A stretch of DNA of 64,000 nucleotides from Oscillospiraceae bacterium (GCA_015063445.1 SVUD01000004.1:1-64000), one strand, 5' to 3'. Numbered from the stretch's first letter, positions 1-9,466 are shown. Notes: generated by a model not told the origin, from the sequence alone. Program-made: numbers and translations.

Positions 1-17
1 TTCAGCACAAGAGAATC

Positions 18-56
18 AAAAAAAGACGAACTACCCCGAGGGGTGTTCGTCTTTTT
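18..56 (-). terminator. Terminator of the tRNA-Lys transcript
   Basis: A near-perfect hairpin (AAGACGAAC and ACCCC pairing with GGGGT and GTTCGTCTT, loop of two bases) is followed on the minus strand by a T run. It begins immediately after the encoded CCA of the tRNA, so it ends the tRNA-Lys transcript. Confidence 0.85.
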
Positions 57-132
57 TGGTGCTCCTGCGGAGAATCGAACTCCGGACACCTTGATTAAAA
101 GTCAAGTGCTCTACCAGCTGAGCTACAGGGGC
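57..132 (-). tRNA. tRNA-Lys (anticodon TTT) with encoded CCA
   Basis: The minus strand folds as a complete cloverleaf: acceptor GCCCCTG/CAGGAGC (one C-A mismatch), D stem GCTC/GAGC, anticodon stem CTTGA/TCAAG with loop CTTTTAA (anticodon TTT, lysine), five-base variable loop, T stem CGGAG/CTCCG with loop TTCGATT, discriminator A and genomic CCA. A terminator follows directly. The first 57 bases are repeated identically in the interrupted copy just upstream. Confidence 0.95.
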
Positions 133-148
133 AAATATTAATTTTTAA

Positions 149-316
149 GATTCTCCTATGGAGAATTTGCTACGCGGGGAAAAGATTGCAAAAGCCGTTC
201 CGCTCTATTCTGACAGAGTAAGTTCTCCGCGTGACGCAATATACCGCTGTCGCGGTATGCGAACTCCGGACACCTTGATTAAAAGTCAAGTGCTCTACCA
301 GCTGAGCTACAGGGGC
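149..316 (-). pseudogene. Interrupted second tRNA-Lys copy
   Basis: Positions 316 down to 260 are identical to the first 57 bases of the intact tRNA-Lys, up to TTCG of the T-loop. The match then stops. After 93 unrelated bases, 166 down to 149 again resembles the end of the tRNA (ATTCTCC identical, then A..GGAG; about 13 of 18 bases agree). The resumed part has no CCA and would pair poorly in the acceptor stem. It lies first in the same transcript, 16 bases before the intact gene. I infer a duplicated tRNA disrupted by an insertion, probably non-functional unless the insert is removed. Confidence 0.7.
167..259 (-). other. 93-base structured insert inside the tRNA-Lys T-loop
   Basis: The insert opens with a perfect 7-bp hairpin (ATACCGC, loop GACA, GCGGTAT) and holds a second region flanked by ATTGC and GCAAT with an inner CTCT/AGAG stem. 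No ORF or clear terminal inverted repeats are seen, so its class (small palindromic element, intron-like, or rearrangement scar) is open. Confidence 0.5.
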
Positions 317-348
317 AAATGTAAACCTTTCGTTTAACACGCTTAAAT

Positions 349-377
349 ATGATATCATATATTGAAGCGTTTGTCAA
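349..377 (-). promoter_or_regulatory. Sigma-A promoter of the tRNA-Lys pair
   Basis: On the minus strand TTGACA (377-372) is separated by 17 bases from TATCAT (354-349), 33 bases before the 5' end of the interrupted copy. It should transcribe both tRNA-Lys copies. Confidence 0.85.
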
Positions 378-500
378 TAGTTTTTGAAAACATTTTTTTG
401 AAAAAATGAAGTTTATTTCGTTATTCTGAAATTGAATTTAAAAGTCCTCGTCTGAAATAGAAAATTCGAAAAAATTACAAAAAACTCTTAAGATGTCCCA

Positions 501-652
501 TTTATAGTACACCTTAGCGTGTATAATGGGTTTACAGAAAACAAAACCGCACTAACCGATTGTCAATGACGTCGTGTCAATCGTTGAAGCTGCAAACAAA
601 CGTTCAAGCATTTTGCGAAGAGGAGGGAAGTGCTTTCACCTCGGAAATTCGC
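501..652 (+). promoter_or_regulatory. Promoter and structured leader of the small gene at 692
   Basis: A consensus TATAAT (522-527) with only a weak -35 lies 165 bases before the next start codon. The leader between holds two hairpins: CGATTG (557-562) with CAATCG (578-583), and GCGAA..GAGG (615-623) with CCTC..TTCGC (639-652). A leader this long before a 74-codon gene suggests post-transcriptional control, but I do not recognise a riboswitch class. Confidence 0.45.
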
Positions 653-691
653 GAAGAAAAAAACAAATTACGGTAATCGGAGGATATGATT

Positions 692-916
692 ATGGAATAT
701 AAGTACGCGGTAGCGCTTTTAAAAGGCGATGATGAAAAGATAATGGCAATATTTGATACTAAGGAAGAAGCAGATGCTTACGGCTTTGAAAATAAGGTTT
801 CTCACGAGGAAGGACTCCAGTATTGCTTCGCTTCAATGTTTTTGGCAGGCGTTCCTCAGGGCAACGATATGAGAATTTACGACTATTATAACGTAAAGCC
901 TGTTCCTATGTGGTAA
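692..916 (+). CDS. Small hypothetical protein, 74 aa
   Basis: I do not recognise this protein. It is acidic and aromatic, has no signal peptide or membrane segment, starts MEYKYAVALLKGDDEKIMAI and ends in a Pro/Trp-rich tail (PVPMW). Two in-frame ATGs exist; the second (692) is chosen because GGAGG at 679-683 lies 8 bases before it but only 2 before ATG 686. The gene has its own promoter and long leader and is followed by a good terminator, so it is probably a single-gene transcript. The regular beta-alpha pattern (a short strand, then a helix with DTKEEADAYGF) would fit a small cytosolic regulator or binding protein, but this is a guess. Confidence 0.7.
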   Translation: MEYKYAVALLKGDDEKIMAIFDTKEEADAYGFENKVSHEEGLQYCFASMFLAGVPQGNDMRIYDYYNVKPVPMW

Positions 917-986
917 AATGAGGATTTTATTATCGGGTAAAGGCTCTCATCTACTAAAAACGGATAAGAACGAAAAAGTATAATTT

Positions 987-1023
987 GGGATTGACTTTTA
1001 ATAAGTTGATCCCTCTTTTTTTG
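987..1023 (+). terminator. Terminator after the 74-aa gene
   Basis: GGGATTGACTT pairs with AAGTTGATCCC (two wobble pairs) around a five-base loop, followed by CTTTTTTTT. Confidence 0.85.
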
Positions 1024-1121
1024 TGGAAAAATAACAGCTGTTTCGATTTTTTGTGTTACGATGGGGATTTTTTTGTAAAATTCCACCAAAAAGAAAGGGG
1101 AAAGTTTATAAAATATGAGAA

Positions 1122-1151
1122 TTGATTTACATACACAAAATATTGTAAAAT
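1122..1151 (+). promoter_or_regulatory. Likely promoter of the first giant exoprotein
   Basis: TTGATT (1122-1127), 18 bases, TAAAAT (1146-1151), about 50 bases before the start codon. A second TATAAT at 1171 lacks a spaced -35. AAAAGGAG lies 6 bases before ATG 1203. Confidence 0.4.
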
Positions 1152-1202
1152 ATATACGTGAGGTAATACTTATAATAAAAATTTATTAAAAGGAGAAAAA
1201 CA

Positions 1203-4200
1203 ATGAAGAAACTCACAAAAATCTTAAGTATTCTTCTTGCTGTGGCTCTCGTTTGTACGGGACTCGTTTTGGCGGTAAGCGCAAACGAATCCACGAATGA
1301 GACCGCAAGCTACGTTACCGGCGGTACAGAAGCTACCGGAACGCTTGTAGAAGCTCTTTCTGCGGCAGATGAAAACACAACTGTAAAGCTTCTCGGAGAT
1401 TGCACTCTTGAAGAAACCTTTACGGTAACCAAGAGCGTAACCGTAGACCTTAACGGTTACAAGCTTGTAGCAAAGGCAGACGCTTTTGCAATCGGAGCAA
1501 GCGACGTTCAGTTTATGATCGTTGGCGAAGGCTCTATTGATCTCGCAGGTAAGCTCGTAAGCGCTGCTGCGGATTACGTCGGCTTCACCGTAACCGTTGC
1601 CGGCACGGAAATGACAGATGGAATTGCAATTACCCATTCTGCATCTAACATTATAACCACCTACCACGGTACTTGGAATTTCAAGAACCTCGACGTTGTA
1701 ACTACCTCCGCTATCAAGGGCGGTTACAAGGCAAGCGACGGTACGTATGTAGACGCTGATTCTTATTTCAAGACCGTATTAAGCGATGATTCAACCGCTG
1801 AGCTTTACTTTGATGCTGTAAAGGTTAACGCTACGAAGGTTGCTTATACCGCATCGACCGGTAACTTCGTAGTAAGCATCGGCGGAAGCGGAAGCGTTTA
1901 TATCAACAATTCTGCGTTCTACACCCAGAACTCCGGTATTTATGCGGGTAACGAGCTTGGAGGCTCGCCTCTTACCGGTTCGATAAGCATTGTAAACTCT
2001 ACTATCTCGTGCTTAGCGAATAACAATCTTACCAGCAGAAACTACGTTATTCTCGGTATGGATTCTAACTTCGCTACCGGCGTTGATACAGATCCATTAG
2101 GATTTAACGGAAGCGTTAGCATTGAGTATTCCACCGTTGAGTGTAACACAAGATTGTTCACCTTCGGTAGTGCTGATGCTGCTGAGGTAAACATCTCCGA
2201 ATCAACCGTTCGTCTTGCGGGTAACTACGGAAAGGATAATGCGTATTCTATGTACCGTGGAGCAGGCTCGCTCAACTTCGGCGAAAACTGCAGATTCATA
2301 AGCGCAAAATCCGGAATCTTCAGCGCTCCTCCTATCGGAACGCGTGTTAACGTTGATACCGCTGTTAAGCTTGCTGAGGGCACAAAGCTTCTTTACGATC
2401 CCGTTGCCGATCCCGAAGCGCCCTATCTCGTAGTTGATGAGTATGACGAGAGAATGGGTCCCGATTTCTATAAGGATTTTGGATTTGATACCATTTCCTT
2501 CACGAATAATTACAACGCAAGCACTCATACGGGAGATAGAGTACTCTACAATAATAAGACAAGCACTAAAATGTGGACTTCAAGCGACCGTTATTGGCAC
2601 GATGCAACCGGTAAGGGCGGTATGCAGTGGGATAACAAGCTCGGTGTTATAGAGCACGTTCAGAGCGCGCAGGGTAACTACGCTAAGTGGTACGTTCCCG
2701 AAAGCGCAAACCCCGGTAAAACAAACGTGTCTTTGAGCAATTCAAATAACACAGATACCTATCTCATTATGGGTATTGACAGCAACGGTCATAAGACTGT
2801 TGACGGATATGGCTATCATCCTACCGCTATGAGCGGAGATTACCGTAAGTCCGTAGTTGTTTCCGAGTTTGAGTTTGCAACCGAGAAGGACGGTCTCGGC
2901 TATCCTTACTTCACGATTCAGGCTCAGGCAAGAAATGCCTCTAATAGCTCTAAATCCGCCGGTACGGTAATGGGAGTGAACCACGCGGGTGAAGTCATTA
3001 ACACGACCGCTCTTCAAGATAAGCCCGACGTTATGCCCAAGCTTAACGCTAAGGGTGAATGGAACCGTCTTTCCATGGTCTGCTACAGCGACCCCGCCGT
3101 TGATAAATATCAGGTATACGTTTTCCTTAACGGCGAATATATGGGTTGGATAAACCTTAGTAATTACGTTCCCACAGGCGATGATTACGTTTGGTTCCAG
3201 GGCGCGAGACTTAACTTCTCTAACAGCAGTCAGTGGATAAATTCTCCTCTTCTTATCGATAACGTTTCCGTCAGAGCATACGTTGACTATCAGGTTGAAG
3301 GCGAGTATGACGGCGGAGAAAAGTATCCCGCTCAGTACATAAACGGTACTCCCACTAACAGATTCGTTAATTCCTCTATTGAGGTTGCGGGCCGTACCTT
3401 CAGCGATATCAACGAGGCTCTTACGTATGCTACAACCATTAACGCTAAGGTAGAGCTTTACTCCGATATGGACATCGAGGTAACCGCAAACGGTATCATT
3501 GATACGAATGGATACGACGTAAATATCGTTGGCGATTCCTACGGATACGTTGCAGACGGTAACCTCATTGAGTTCAGCGATAAGTATCAGTTCACCGCAT
3601 ACTTCTATACGGGTGATAAGAATAAGCTTAACGCTGACTACGTATTTGACGCTGCAGATTTCGAAAGCGTTGTAGTTAAGGTTGGCGATTATCTCGATAA
3701 GGAAATGGTATATACCGAGGAAGCTGTAAAGAACTTTACCGATAAGACCGTTTCGGGTTCTCAGAGCGGTTGGGCAACTGCTATCGGCTCTACGGAATCC
3801 GTGCTTCCCATTACCAACGTAACCCTTGATTACGTCAACGGCGCAGGCGAAAATAAGGCTATTTACTACTATCCCATATTCGGCGTAGTTCCTATGGCTT
3901 ACTACGTAACCGACGCAACCGGAACCGTTTATGCGGGTGACGTTTCCAATGAGCAGGCGCTCATCGACTTCCAGGCTCTTAAGGGCGGAGATACCTTCGT
4001 TCTTCAGTCTGACGTAAACATTTCCAAGGCAGGAACGACCTTCGCTAATACTACCGACACCACCGAGCAGGTTATCAATATTGACCTTAACGGTAACACC
4101 CTCTCTCTTTCCGAGGAAGGTATACTTGTAAACGTTGGTAGCTACACCACTCTTAACGTTTACTCCACAGTAGCAGGCGGCGTTGTTAACTGTGTAACCA

Positions 4201-6221
4201 ACACAGCAGGTACTCTTGTCGGTAACTATGCGTTTGCTATTAACGATCCTTCAGTAACCTCATTCACCTCTCCCGATCTCGTAGAAAACGTTAAGTCCGC
4301 AAAGATCAACGTTGGTACTATCGCGGCTCTTGGCACGGATGGCGCGAATATGACTATCTATGCAGAGATGGCATTGCTTGCTAGAGTTGGTGATGATGAT
4401 TGTCGCATCGTATCCGACGGTGTTGACATTTACTCTCCTACCTATGCTATAGCTAACCGCGGTGTTATTGATACTCAGCTCTACAACGGTGAGGTGTACG
4501 TAAAGAATTCTCTTATCGTAGGTATTGTTAGAGATTGCATTCTTAACGTTGCAGGCTTCTATAAGACCAAGAGCGAGAACGGCAGCACGGCTCACAAGCC
4601 CGATAAGGATGCGGAAGGAAACGAAATCGAGCTTTCTAACAGACAGCCCGGCTTCGAGAACACCATTATGACCTCTTACCTTGAGCTTGAAAACTGCATA
4701 ATTATTAACAAGCTTTCCGGCTTAAGCGACGGTAATAACAACAACATCGTTGGAAACAACGGTGACGGAAATAATTCCCGCAAGAACATCGTCCTTAAGA
4801 ACGTAGTTACAACAGGACGTCTTAATCCCTCCAACAGCAACAGAACCGCGTTTGACGGCTTCGTTGTTGCGGAGCATTTCGATGTATCCTCTAAGTACGG
4901 CGCTACTCTTAACGGAACCGCAATCGGAACCTATACCGCTCCTATGGCATTCAACGCCATTGATCTCGGCATTAAGACCGAAGACGGTGTTCACACTGTA
5001 ATTATCAGCTATTACGATGCAGAGACCGACAGAATGGTAGAGGCTGTTGATTATAAGATCGCGAACAACGGTGTAAGCGGTGTAGAGGGCGCATACGTAC
5101 TTCCTATGCTTACAAAGGGAACTGATTACGAGTCTAACTTCGTAACGGTTTCATGGAAAAACGTTGCCGGCGACGATAACGTTGCTACCTCAACCTTCAT
5201 TAAGGGAAGTAAGTTCGTGAATAAAACAGGTCTCAATGCAGGCTCTTGCACAGAGGGTCTTGTAACCTTCACTCACGACGGTACTTGGAGCGCGGCTCCC
5301 GAGTACGTAACCGAGAACGTTGATATTATCCCCGGTTATACCGCAAAGGTAAACGTAAGCGGAATTAAGGCTAACGTTTCGCTTTACTCTGATTTCGATA
5401 TTAACGTATACATTCCCGCAGAATATGCGGATTCCATCATTCTCAATGGATACGAGTGGACCGACGTTACTCTTGATGGCGTTGCTTATAAGAAGGTAAC
5501 CGTAACTCAGGCTTGTAACGAAACCACTAATACCGTAAGCATCGCATTCACGGTTAAGACCACAGCTCGCGGTAACGTTTATACTGCTAACAAGGTAATC
5601 AACTACTCTGTTGCAAAATACGCTTCCGCAGTTCTCGCTTCCGAAGCAACGACTAACGCGGATAAGGTTCTCGCTTACTATATGGCGAAGTATGCTAACG
5701 CTGCTTCCGCATATATAAACGGCGCTGAGGATACCGTTCTCGCTGATATGCTCGCTGCTAACGCTGCTTATGGCGAAATCTACACCGCTAACAACGGTTA
5801 CGATAACGCTATCGCAGATACTCAGCTCTCCGGCGTATTCACCGAGGCTACAGTAACTCTTGCTCCCAAGCCCGCATTCGTATTCACTACCAAGGCAGGC
5901 TTCGTTGGTACCGTAACAGTTAGGTATGCTGACGGCACTAACACCAGAGTTTATAATATCGATGCTGCAACCAAGAGAGATATCGTTATCGAGGGCATGA
6001 TGGCAGCTAACTTCAATCAGGTTCTCGAGATTACCGCAGAGGGTACTATCGGTGAAGAGGCAGTTGCTGTAACAGGCACCTACAGCCTTGAAACCTTCGC
6101 TAAGTATCATAGCGAAAATCAGGAAGATCCCGCGTCTGTGGCTTGCTTACCTCTTGTAAACGCTCTTCGCGCTTATGCTGAGGTTGCAAAGCTTTACGTT
6201 GAGGGAACTCTCGGTCAGTAA
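1203..6221 (+). CDS. Giant secreted beta-helix-like surface protein, paralogue A (1672 aa)
   Basis: This is an exported protein of unknown function. Residues 1-27 form a signal peptide (lysines, hydrophobic core, cleavage after AVSA). Order: an N-terminal beta-repeat region with right-handed beta-helix style phrases such as TVDLNGYKL (about 30-390); the linker YDPVADPEAPYLVVDEYD near 400; a concanavalin/LamG-like region near 610-695 (GEWNRLSMVCYSDP, LNGEYMGW, LLIDNVSVRAY); further beta regions with NIDLNGNTLSL; a C-terminal module near 1375-1430 (GIKANVSLYSDF, VYIPAEY); and a short helical tail ending in EGTLGQ. There is no LPXTG, dockerin, S-layer repeat or terminal membrane helix, so its attachment is not evident. 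The same architecture recurs in the genes at 17161 and 22263. I infer an adhesin or surface-layer type role; a glycan-binding or glycan-acting role is possible. Confidence 0.75.
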   Translation: MKKLTKILSILLAVALVCTGLVLAVSANESTNETASYVTGGTEATGTLVEALSAADENTTVKLLGDCTLEETFTVTKSVTVDLNGYKLVAKADAFAIGASDVQFMIVGEGSIDLAGKLVSAAADYVGFTVTVAGTEMTDGIAITHSASNIITTYHGTWNFKNLDVVTTSAIKGGYKASDGTYVDADSYFKTVLSDDSTAELYFDAVKVNATKVAYTASTGNFVVSIGGSGSVYINNSAFYTQNSGIYAGNELGGSPLTGSISIVNSTISCLANNNLTSRNYVILGMDSNFATGVDTDPLGFNGSVSIEYSTVECNTRLFTFGSADAAEVNISESTVRLAGNYGKDNAYSMYRGAGSLNFGENCRFISAKSGIFSAPPIGTRVNVDTAVKLAEGTKLLYDPVADPEAPYLVVDEYDERMGPDFYKDFGFDTISFTNNYNASTHTGDRVLYNNKTSTKMWTSSDRYWHDATGKGGMQWDNKLGVIEHVQSAQGNYAKWYVPESANPGKTNVSLSNSNNTDTYLIMGIDSNGHKTVDGYGYHPTAMSGDYRKSVVVSEFEFATEKDGLGYPYFTIQAQARNASNSSKSAGTVMGVNHAGEVINTTALQDKPDVMPKLNAKGEWNRLSMVCYSDPAVDKYQVYVFLNGEYMGWINLSNYVPTGDDYVWFQGARLNFSNSSQWINSPLLIDNVSVRAYVDYQVEGEYDGGEKYPAQYINGTPTNRFVNSSIEVAGRTFSDINEALTYATTINAKVELYSDMDIEVTANGIIDTNGYDVNIVGDSYGYVADGNLIEFSDKYQFTAYFYTGDKNKLNADYVFDAADFESVVVKVGDYLDKEMVYTEEAVKNFTDKTVSGSQSGWATAIGSTESVLPITNVTLDYVNGAGENKAIYYYPIFGVVPMAYYVTDATGTVYAGDVSNEQALIDFQALKGGDTFVLQSDVNISKAGTTFANTTDTTEQVINIDLNGNTLSLSEEGILVNVGSYTTLNVYSTVAGGVVNCVTNTAGTLVGNYAFAINDPSVTSFTSPDLVENVKSAKINVGTIAALGTDGANMTIYAEMALLARVGDDDCRIVSDGVDIYSPTYAIANRGVIDTQLYNGEVYVKNSLIVGIVRDCILNVAGFYKTKSENGSTAHKPDKDAEGNEIELSNRQPGFENTIMTSYLELENCIIINKLSGLSDGNNNNIVGNNGDGNNSRKNIVLKNVVTTGRLNPSNSNRTAFDGFVVAEHFDVSSKYGATLNGTAIGTYTAPMAFNAIDLGIKTEDGVHTVIISYYDAETDRMVEAVDYKIANNGVSGVEGAYVLPMLTKGTDYESNFVTVSWKNVAGDDNVATSTFIKGSKFVNKTGLNAGSCTEGLVTFTHDGTWSAAPEYVTENVDIIPGYTAKVNVSGIKANVSLYSDFDINVYIPAEYADSIILNGYEWTDVTLDGVAYKKVTVTQACNETTNTVSIAFTVKTTARGNVYTANKVINYSVAKYASAVLASEATTNADKVLAYYMAKYANAASAYINGAEDTVLADMLAANAAYGEIYTANNGYDNAIADTQLSGVFTEATVTLAPKPAFVFTTKAGFVGTVTVRYADGTNTRVYNIDAATKRDIVIEGMMAANFNQVLEITAEGTIGEEAVAVTGTYSLETFAKYHSENQEDPASVACLPLVNALRAYAEVAKLYVEGTLGQ

Positions 6222-6316
6222 TTTCAATATTAAAAAGACTTAAATAAAACCACGGCTGCGTCAATTCGGCGTAACCGTAAAGCAAAAGGTCTGCGTCGTT
6301 TAGGCGTAACCAAAAA

Positions 6317-6354
6317 ACGAGTGGGGAAGACTTCTTCCTCACTCGTTTTCTTTT
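6317..6354 (+). terminator. Terminator of giant paralogue A
   Basis: ACGAGTGGGGAAG pairs with TTCCTCACTCGT, followed by TTTTCTTTTT. Confidence 0.85.
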
Positions 6355-6378
6355 TATTTAATAGCTTTATGAACGTAA

Positions 6379-6425
6379 AAAAGGCGATTGTTACCGCATT
6401 AAACTCGGAACCAAATCGCCTTTTT
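6379..6425 (-). terminator. Terminator of the galM-MBL-tyrS operon
   Basis: AAAAAGGCGATT and AATCGCCTTTTT form the ends of a long-loop hairpin with A and T tracts on both sides, so it can act in both directions. It lies just past the tyrS stop codon. Confidence 0.65.
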
Positions 6426-6453
6426 CTATAATATTTATTTATAATGAAGAGAT

Positions 6454-7677
6454 TTAAGCCTTCAAAACGAACTTATTGAAGCTCTTCTTACCTCTCTTGA
6501 TAAGAACGCCCTCTGTGAGCTGCTCCTTGGTAACGGTCGCCTTAACGTCCGCAACCTTTTCTCCGTCAAGAGAAACACCGCCCTGCTCAATAGCGCGTCT
6601 GCCCTCAGAGCGTGAGGGAACCATCTTGCCGAGACAGAGAAGAGAAATAACGTCGATAGCGCCGTCCGTAAGACTTGCCTCATCAACCTCAACGGAGGGA
6701 GTGAGAGCGCTGTCACCCGAAACAAAGAGAGCGCGTGAAGCTTCTTGCGCTTTTTGAGCCTCTTCCTCACCGTGAATGAGCTTAGTAAGCTCAAAAGCAA
6801 GAATTTCCTTAGCGGTATTGAGCTGCGCGCCCTCCCATGTATCCATCTTGTCAATTTCTTCAAGAGGAAGGAAGGTGAGCATTCTTATGCACTTAAGAAC
6901 GTCCTTGTCTCCAACGTTTCTCCAGTACTGGTAGAAGTCGTAGGGGGGAGTCTTGTTAGGATCAAGCCATACCGCGCCGTTAGCGGTCTTACCCATTTTC
7001 TTACCCTCGGAGTTAAGAAGAAGGGTAATAGTCATAGCGTAAGCATCCTTGCCGAGCTTTCTTCTGATAAGCTCCGTGCCGTAAAGCATATTCGACCATT
7101 GATCGTCACCGCCAAACTGCATATTACAGTTGTAGTTCTTGTAAAGGTGATAGAAGTCGTAGCTCTGCATTATCATATAGTTGAATTCAAGGAAGGAAAG
7201 TCCCTTTTCCATTCTCTGCTTGTAGCATTCGGCGGTAAGCATTCTGTTAACCGAGAAGCAAGCTCCGACGTCACGGAGAAGCTCGATATAGTTAAGACCT
7301 AAGAGCCAGTCGGCGTTGTTAACCATTATAGCCTTGTCGTCACCGAATTCGATAAACCTTTCCATCTGCTTTTTGAAGCAGTCGCAGTTGTGCTGAATGG
7401 TTTCGGGAGTCATCATAGAACGCATATCGCTGCGTCCCGAGGGGTCACCGATGTAACCTGTTCCGCCGCCGATAAGAACTATCGGCTTGTTACCTGCCAT
7501 CTGGAGTCTTTTCATAAGGCAAAGAGCCATAAAGTGACCAACGTGAAGGCTGTCCGCCGTGGGATCAAAGCCGATATAGAAGGTCGCCTTTCCGTTATTT
7601 ACAAGCTCTTTGATTTCATTTTCATCCGTTACCTGAGCAATAAGACCTCTGGCAACGAGTTCGTCGTAAATTTTCAT
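6454..7677 (-). CDS. tyrS: Tyrosyl-tRNA synthetase, 407 aa
   Basis: The enzyme charges tRNA-Tyr with tyrosine in the cytosol. A class I Rossmann fold carries the HIGH-type motif HVGH at 45-48 and the KMSKS-type motif KMGKT near 230; the KxGKT form is typical of the TyrS branch. An S4 RNA-binding domain follows at the C-terminus ([20 protein letters not shown]). The start at 7677 is preceded by AAAGGAC and gives the normal family length; a longer reading frame upstream adds a non-homologous tail. It is the last gene of a three-gene minus-strand operon after galM and an MBL hydrolase. No T-box leader is seen in front of it. Confidence 0.96.
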   Translation of the reverse strand: MKIYDELVARGLIAQVTDENEIKELVNNGKATFYIGFDPTADSLHVGHFMALCLMKRLQMAGNKPIVLIGGGTGYIGDPSGRSDMRSMMTPETIQHNCDCFKKQMERFIEFGDDKAIMVNNADWLLGLNYIELLRDVGACFSVNRMLTAECYKQRMEKGLSFLEFNYMIMQSYDFYHLYKNYNCNMQFGGDDQWSNMLYGTELIRRKLGKDAYAMTITLLLNSEGKKMGKTANGAVWLDPNKTPPYDFYQYWRNVGDKDVLKCIRMLTFLPLEEIDKMDTWEGAQLNTAKEILAFELTKLIHGEEEAQKAQEASRALFVSGDSALTPSVEVDEASLTDGAIDVISLLCLGKMVPSRSEGRRAIEQGGVSLDGEKVADVKATVTKEQLTEGVLIKRGKKSFNKFVLKA

Positions 7678-7691
7678 TTTTTGTCCTTTCG

Positions 7692-8465
7692 CTAAATCCC
7701 GAGGAAGTATCCGTCGTAAGCAACCGTTAGCGAAAGCTCCGAGAGAGCCTCGCAAATTTCGTCGTGAGTCGGATTTTTCTTTCCCGAGGGAATGTGTGAT
7801 AATATGAATTTCGTGCTTTCATTTGCGATACCCGATGATGTAAGAATATCTTTTACAGTAAGCACTGATTTTAAGTTGTTGTGATTTGCGGACTCGGACG
7901 AGTAATCCGAAAGCCCGAGAGCAAAGTCGAGTATAGCAACGTCAAGCTTTATTTCTTTAAGCACTCTGAACGCCGCCGCGTCGAGAAAAGCTCCGTCAAT
8001 GCCGTAAAGCACGGTTTTTCCTTTCGCTTCAATAAGGAAATTTAAAGGGATTTCATCGGGATTATCGGTTGCGTGATTGGCGGGAAGCGCAAGAACCGAA
8101 TATCCGTCGATCTTATAAAGTGAAAACGGCTTTATTTCTATGAATTCCAAATTTCGTATAGAGGAAATTTCGTCCTGCATTGCCTTTGTGGCGTACACTC
8201 TTATTTTCGAATATCTCGCAAGTCCCTCGAGTGCTGATAGCGAGAAGCTGTCAAGGTGAGAATGCGTTATAAAAACGTCCTTTACGTTATCGAGAATTCC
8301 CGAAAGCATAAAAGTTTCCACAAATTCGAAAATATCCTCCGATGGATCGATTATTATTTTCTCATCAATAAGCAGAGTTGAAAATCTTCTGTAATCCTTG
8401 GATAATTTATTGCGTATTCTCGCGGCGCCGAGACCGCCCGTACCAAAAAATCTTAAGCTGATCAA
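7692..8465 (-). CDS. MBL-fold metallohydrolase, 257 aa
   Basis: A metallo-beta-lactamase fold hydrolase of the PhnP/RNase Z-like superfamily. It opens [11 protein letters not shown], contains the metal-binding THSHLD motif near residue 90, and later ALPANHAT and ILSHIPSG, which fit the remaining metal histidines. The substrate cannot be told from sequence; phosphodiesterase activity is common in this group. The start codon is TTG: it overlaps the galM stop codon by four bases (TTGA), which implies translational coupling. It sits between galM and tyrS, so it is co-transcribed with them, but no metabolic link is obvious. Confidence 0.85.
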   Translation of the reverse strand: MISLRFFGTGGLGAARIRNKLSKDYRRFSTLLIDEKIIIDPSEDIFEFVETFMLSGILDNVKDVFITHSHLDSFSLSALEGLARYSKIRVYATKAMQDEISSIRNLEFIEIKPFSLYKIDGYSVLALPANHATDNPDEIPLNFLIEAKGKTVLYGIDGAFLDAAAFRVLKEIKLDVAILDFALGLSDYSSESANHNNLKSVLTVKDILTSSGIANESTKFILSHIPSGKKNPTHDEICEALSELSLTVAYDGYFLGI

Positions 8466-9466
8466 AGCTTCTTCACCGCGTAAACGGTAGAATGAGTGTA
8501 CGTCTCGCCCTTATCGTAGAATCCGATGCCGTGATTGATGCAATCGGGCTCTGTCTGTGTTTCGAGGCAGAATGCGCCGTGGAACACCTGCTTTGTATTG
8601 TTTCTGAATGCGGGGCCGTTTCCAAGGAAGTTACCGATATAGAATTGAACGCCGGGCTGATCTGTATATACGTTCATCTGAAGCTTTTCGCCCTTTACCT
8701 CTGCGATAAGGTCAAGCTCCTTGCCAACAACAGTCTCTTTAACCTTAGGAGAGAGGATGAAGTTGTGGTCGTATCCGATAAAGTCCTTGCCGCAGCGCTC
8801 GCCGATTTTGTGAGGAGTAGTAAAATCAAAGGGAGTACCGATAACGCTCGGTCTTTCTCCGTTGGGAATAAGGTTGCCGTCAACCTCGGTATAGTTATCG
8901 GCGTAAATAACAGCTACGTGATCCTCTATAGTTCCGCCGAAGCCGTTGAGGTTAAAGTATGCGTGGTTTGTAAGAGCGATGGGAGTCTTTCCGTCGGGCG
9001 TTGCAACGTAGTCTATAAGAAGCGCCGCTCCCTCGAGCTTATAAGTAACCTTAACGTCAAGCGCTGAGGGGAAGCCCTCCTCGCCGTCAGCCGAGTGATA
9101 TTCAAGTGTTACGGAATCCTCGGTATAGTCGGTAACCGTCCATACCTTGTGGTCAAAGCCGTCTCCGCCGTGAAGGCAGCAAACGCCGTGATCGTTCTTA
9201 GGAAGATTATAGGTCTTTCCGTCCATTGTGAACTGTCCGTTCGCAACTCTGTTTGCGACTCTGCCGATAATAGCGCCCTGGTGAGAGGTTTCTTTAAGAT
9301 AAGTATCGAGCGTATCGAATCCGCCGACTATATCGATGCCGTAAGCAACGAAATTAACGATAGTCGCGCCTCTTGTCATAATATTTACAAGCGCATCGTC
9401 ATTTTTAAGCGTGTAGAGATAGATTTCTTCGCCCGTGGGAAGAGAACCGAAATATTTCTTTTCCAT
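8462..9466 (-). CDS. galM: Aldose 1-epimerase (mutarotase), 334 aa
   Basis: GalM interconverts alpha and beta anomers of hexoses, feeding galactose into the Leloir route. Family marks are the N-terminal GxxIxxFxAYGID region, NRVANGQF with a following LHGGDGFDHKVW, the catalytic-histidine segment TNHAYFNLNG near 175, and the C-terminal acidic catalytic segment FCLETQTEPD near 305. Length is normal. First gene of the operon; GAAAGGAT precedes the ATG. No other galactose genes are nearby, so it may serve general sugar salvage. Confidence 0.95.
   Translation of the reverse strand: MEKKYFGSLPTGEEIYLYTLKNDDALVNIMTRGATIVNFVAYGIDIVGGFDTLDTYLKETSHQGAIIGRVANRVANGQFTMDGKTYNLPKNDHGVCCLHGGDGFDHKVWTVTDYTEDSVTLEYHSADGEEGFPSALDVKVTYKLEGAALLIDYVATPDGKTPIALTNHAYFNLNGFGGTIEDHVAVIYADNYTEVDGNLIPNGERPSVIGTPFDFTTPHKIGERCGKDFIGYDHNFILSPKVKETVVGKELDLIAEVKGEKLQMNVYTDQPGVQFYIGNFLGNGPAFRNNTKQVFHGAFCLETQTEPDCINHGIGFYDKGETYTHSTVYAVKKL

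Noticed and set aside
630..689. Possible 19-codon leader peptide starting at GTG 630 and ending at the ATG of the next gene
   Set aside because: The SD-like AGGAGGG is only two bases from GTG and lies inside a stem; no regulatory codon run is seen.
5190..6110. 306-codon open frame on the minus strand inside giant paralogue A
   Set aside because: It mirrors the strongly biased codons of the plus-strand gene, lacks an SD and shows no family features; a shadow frame.
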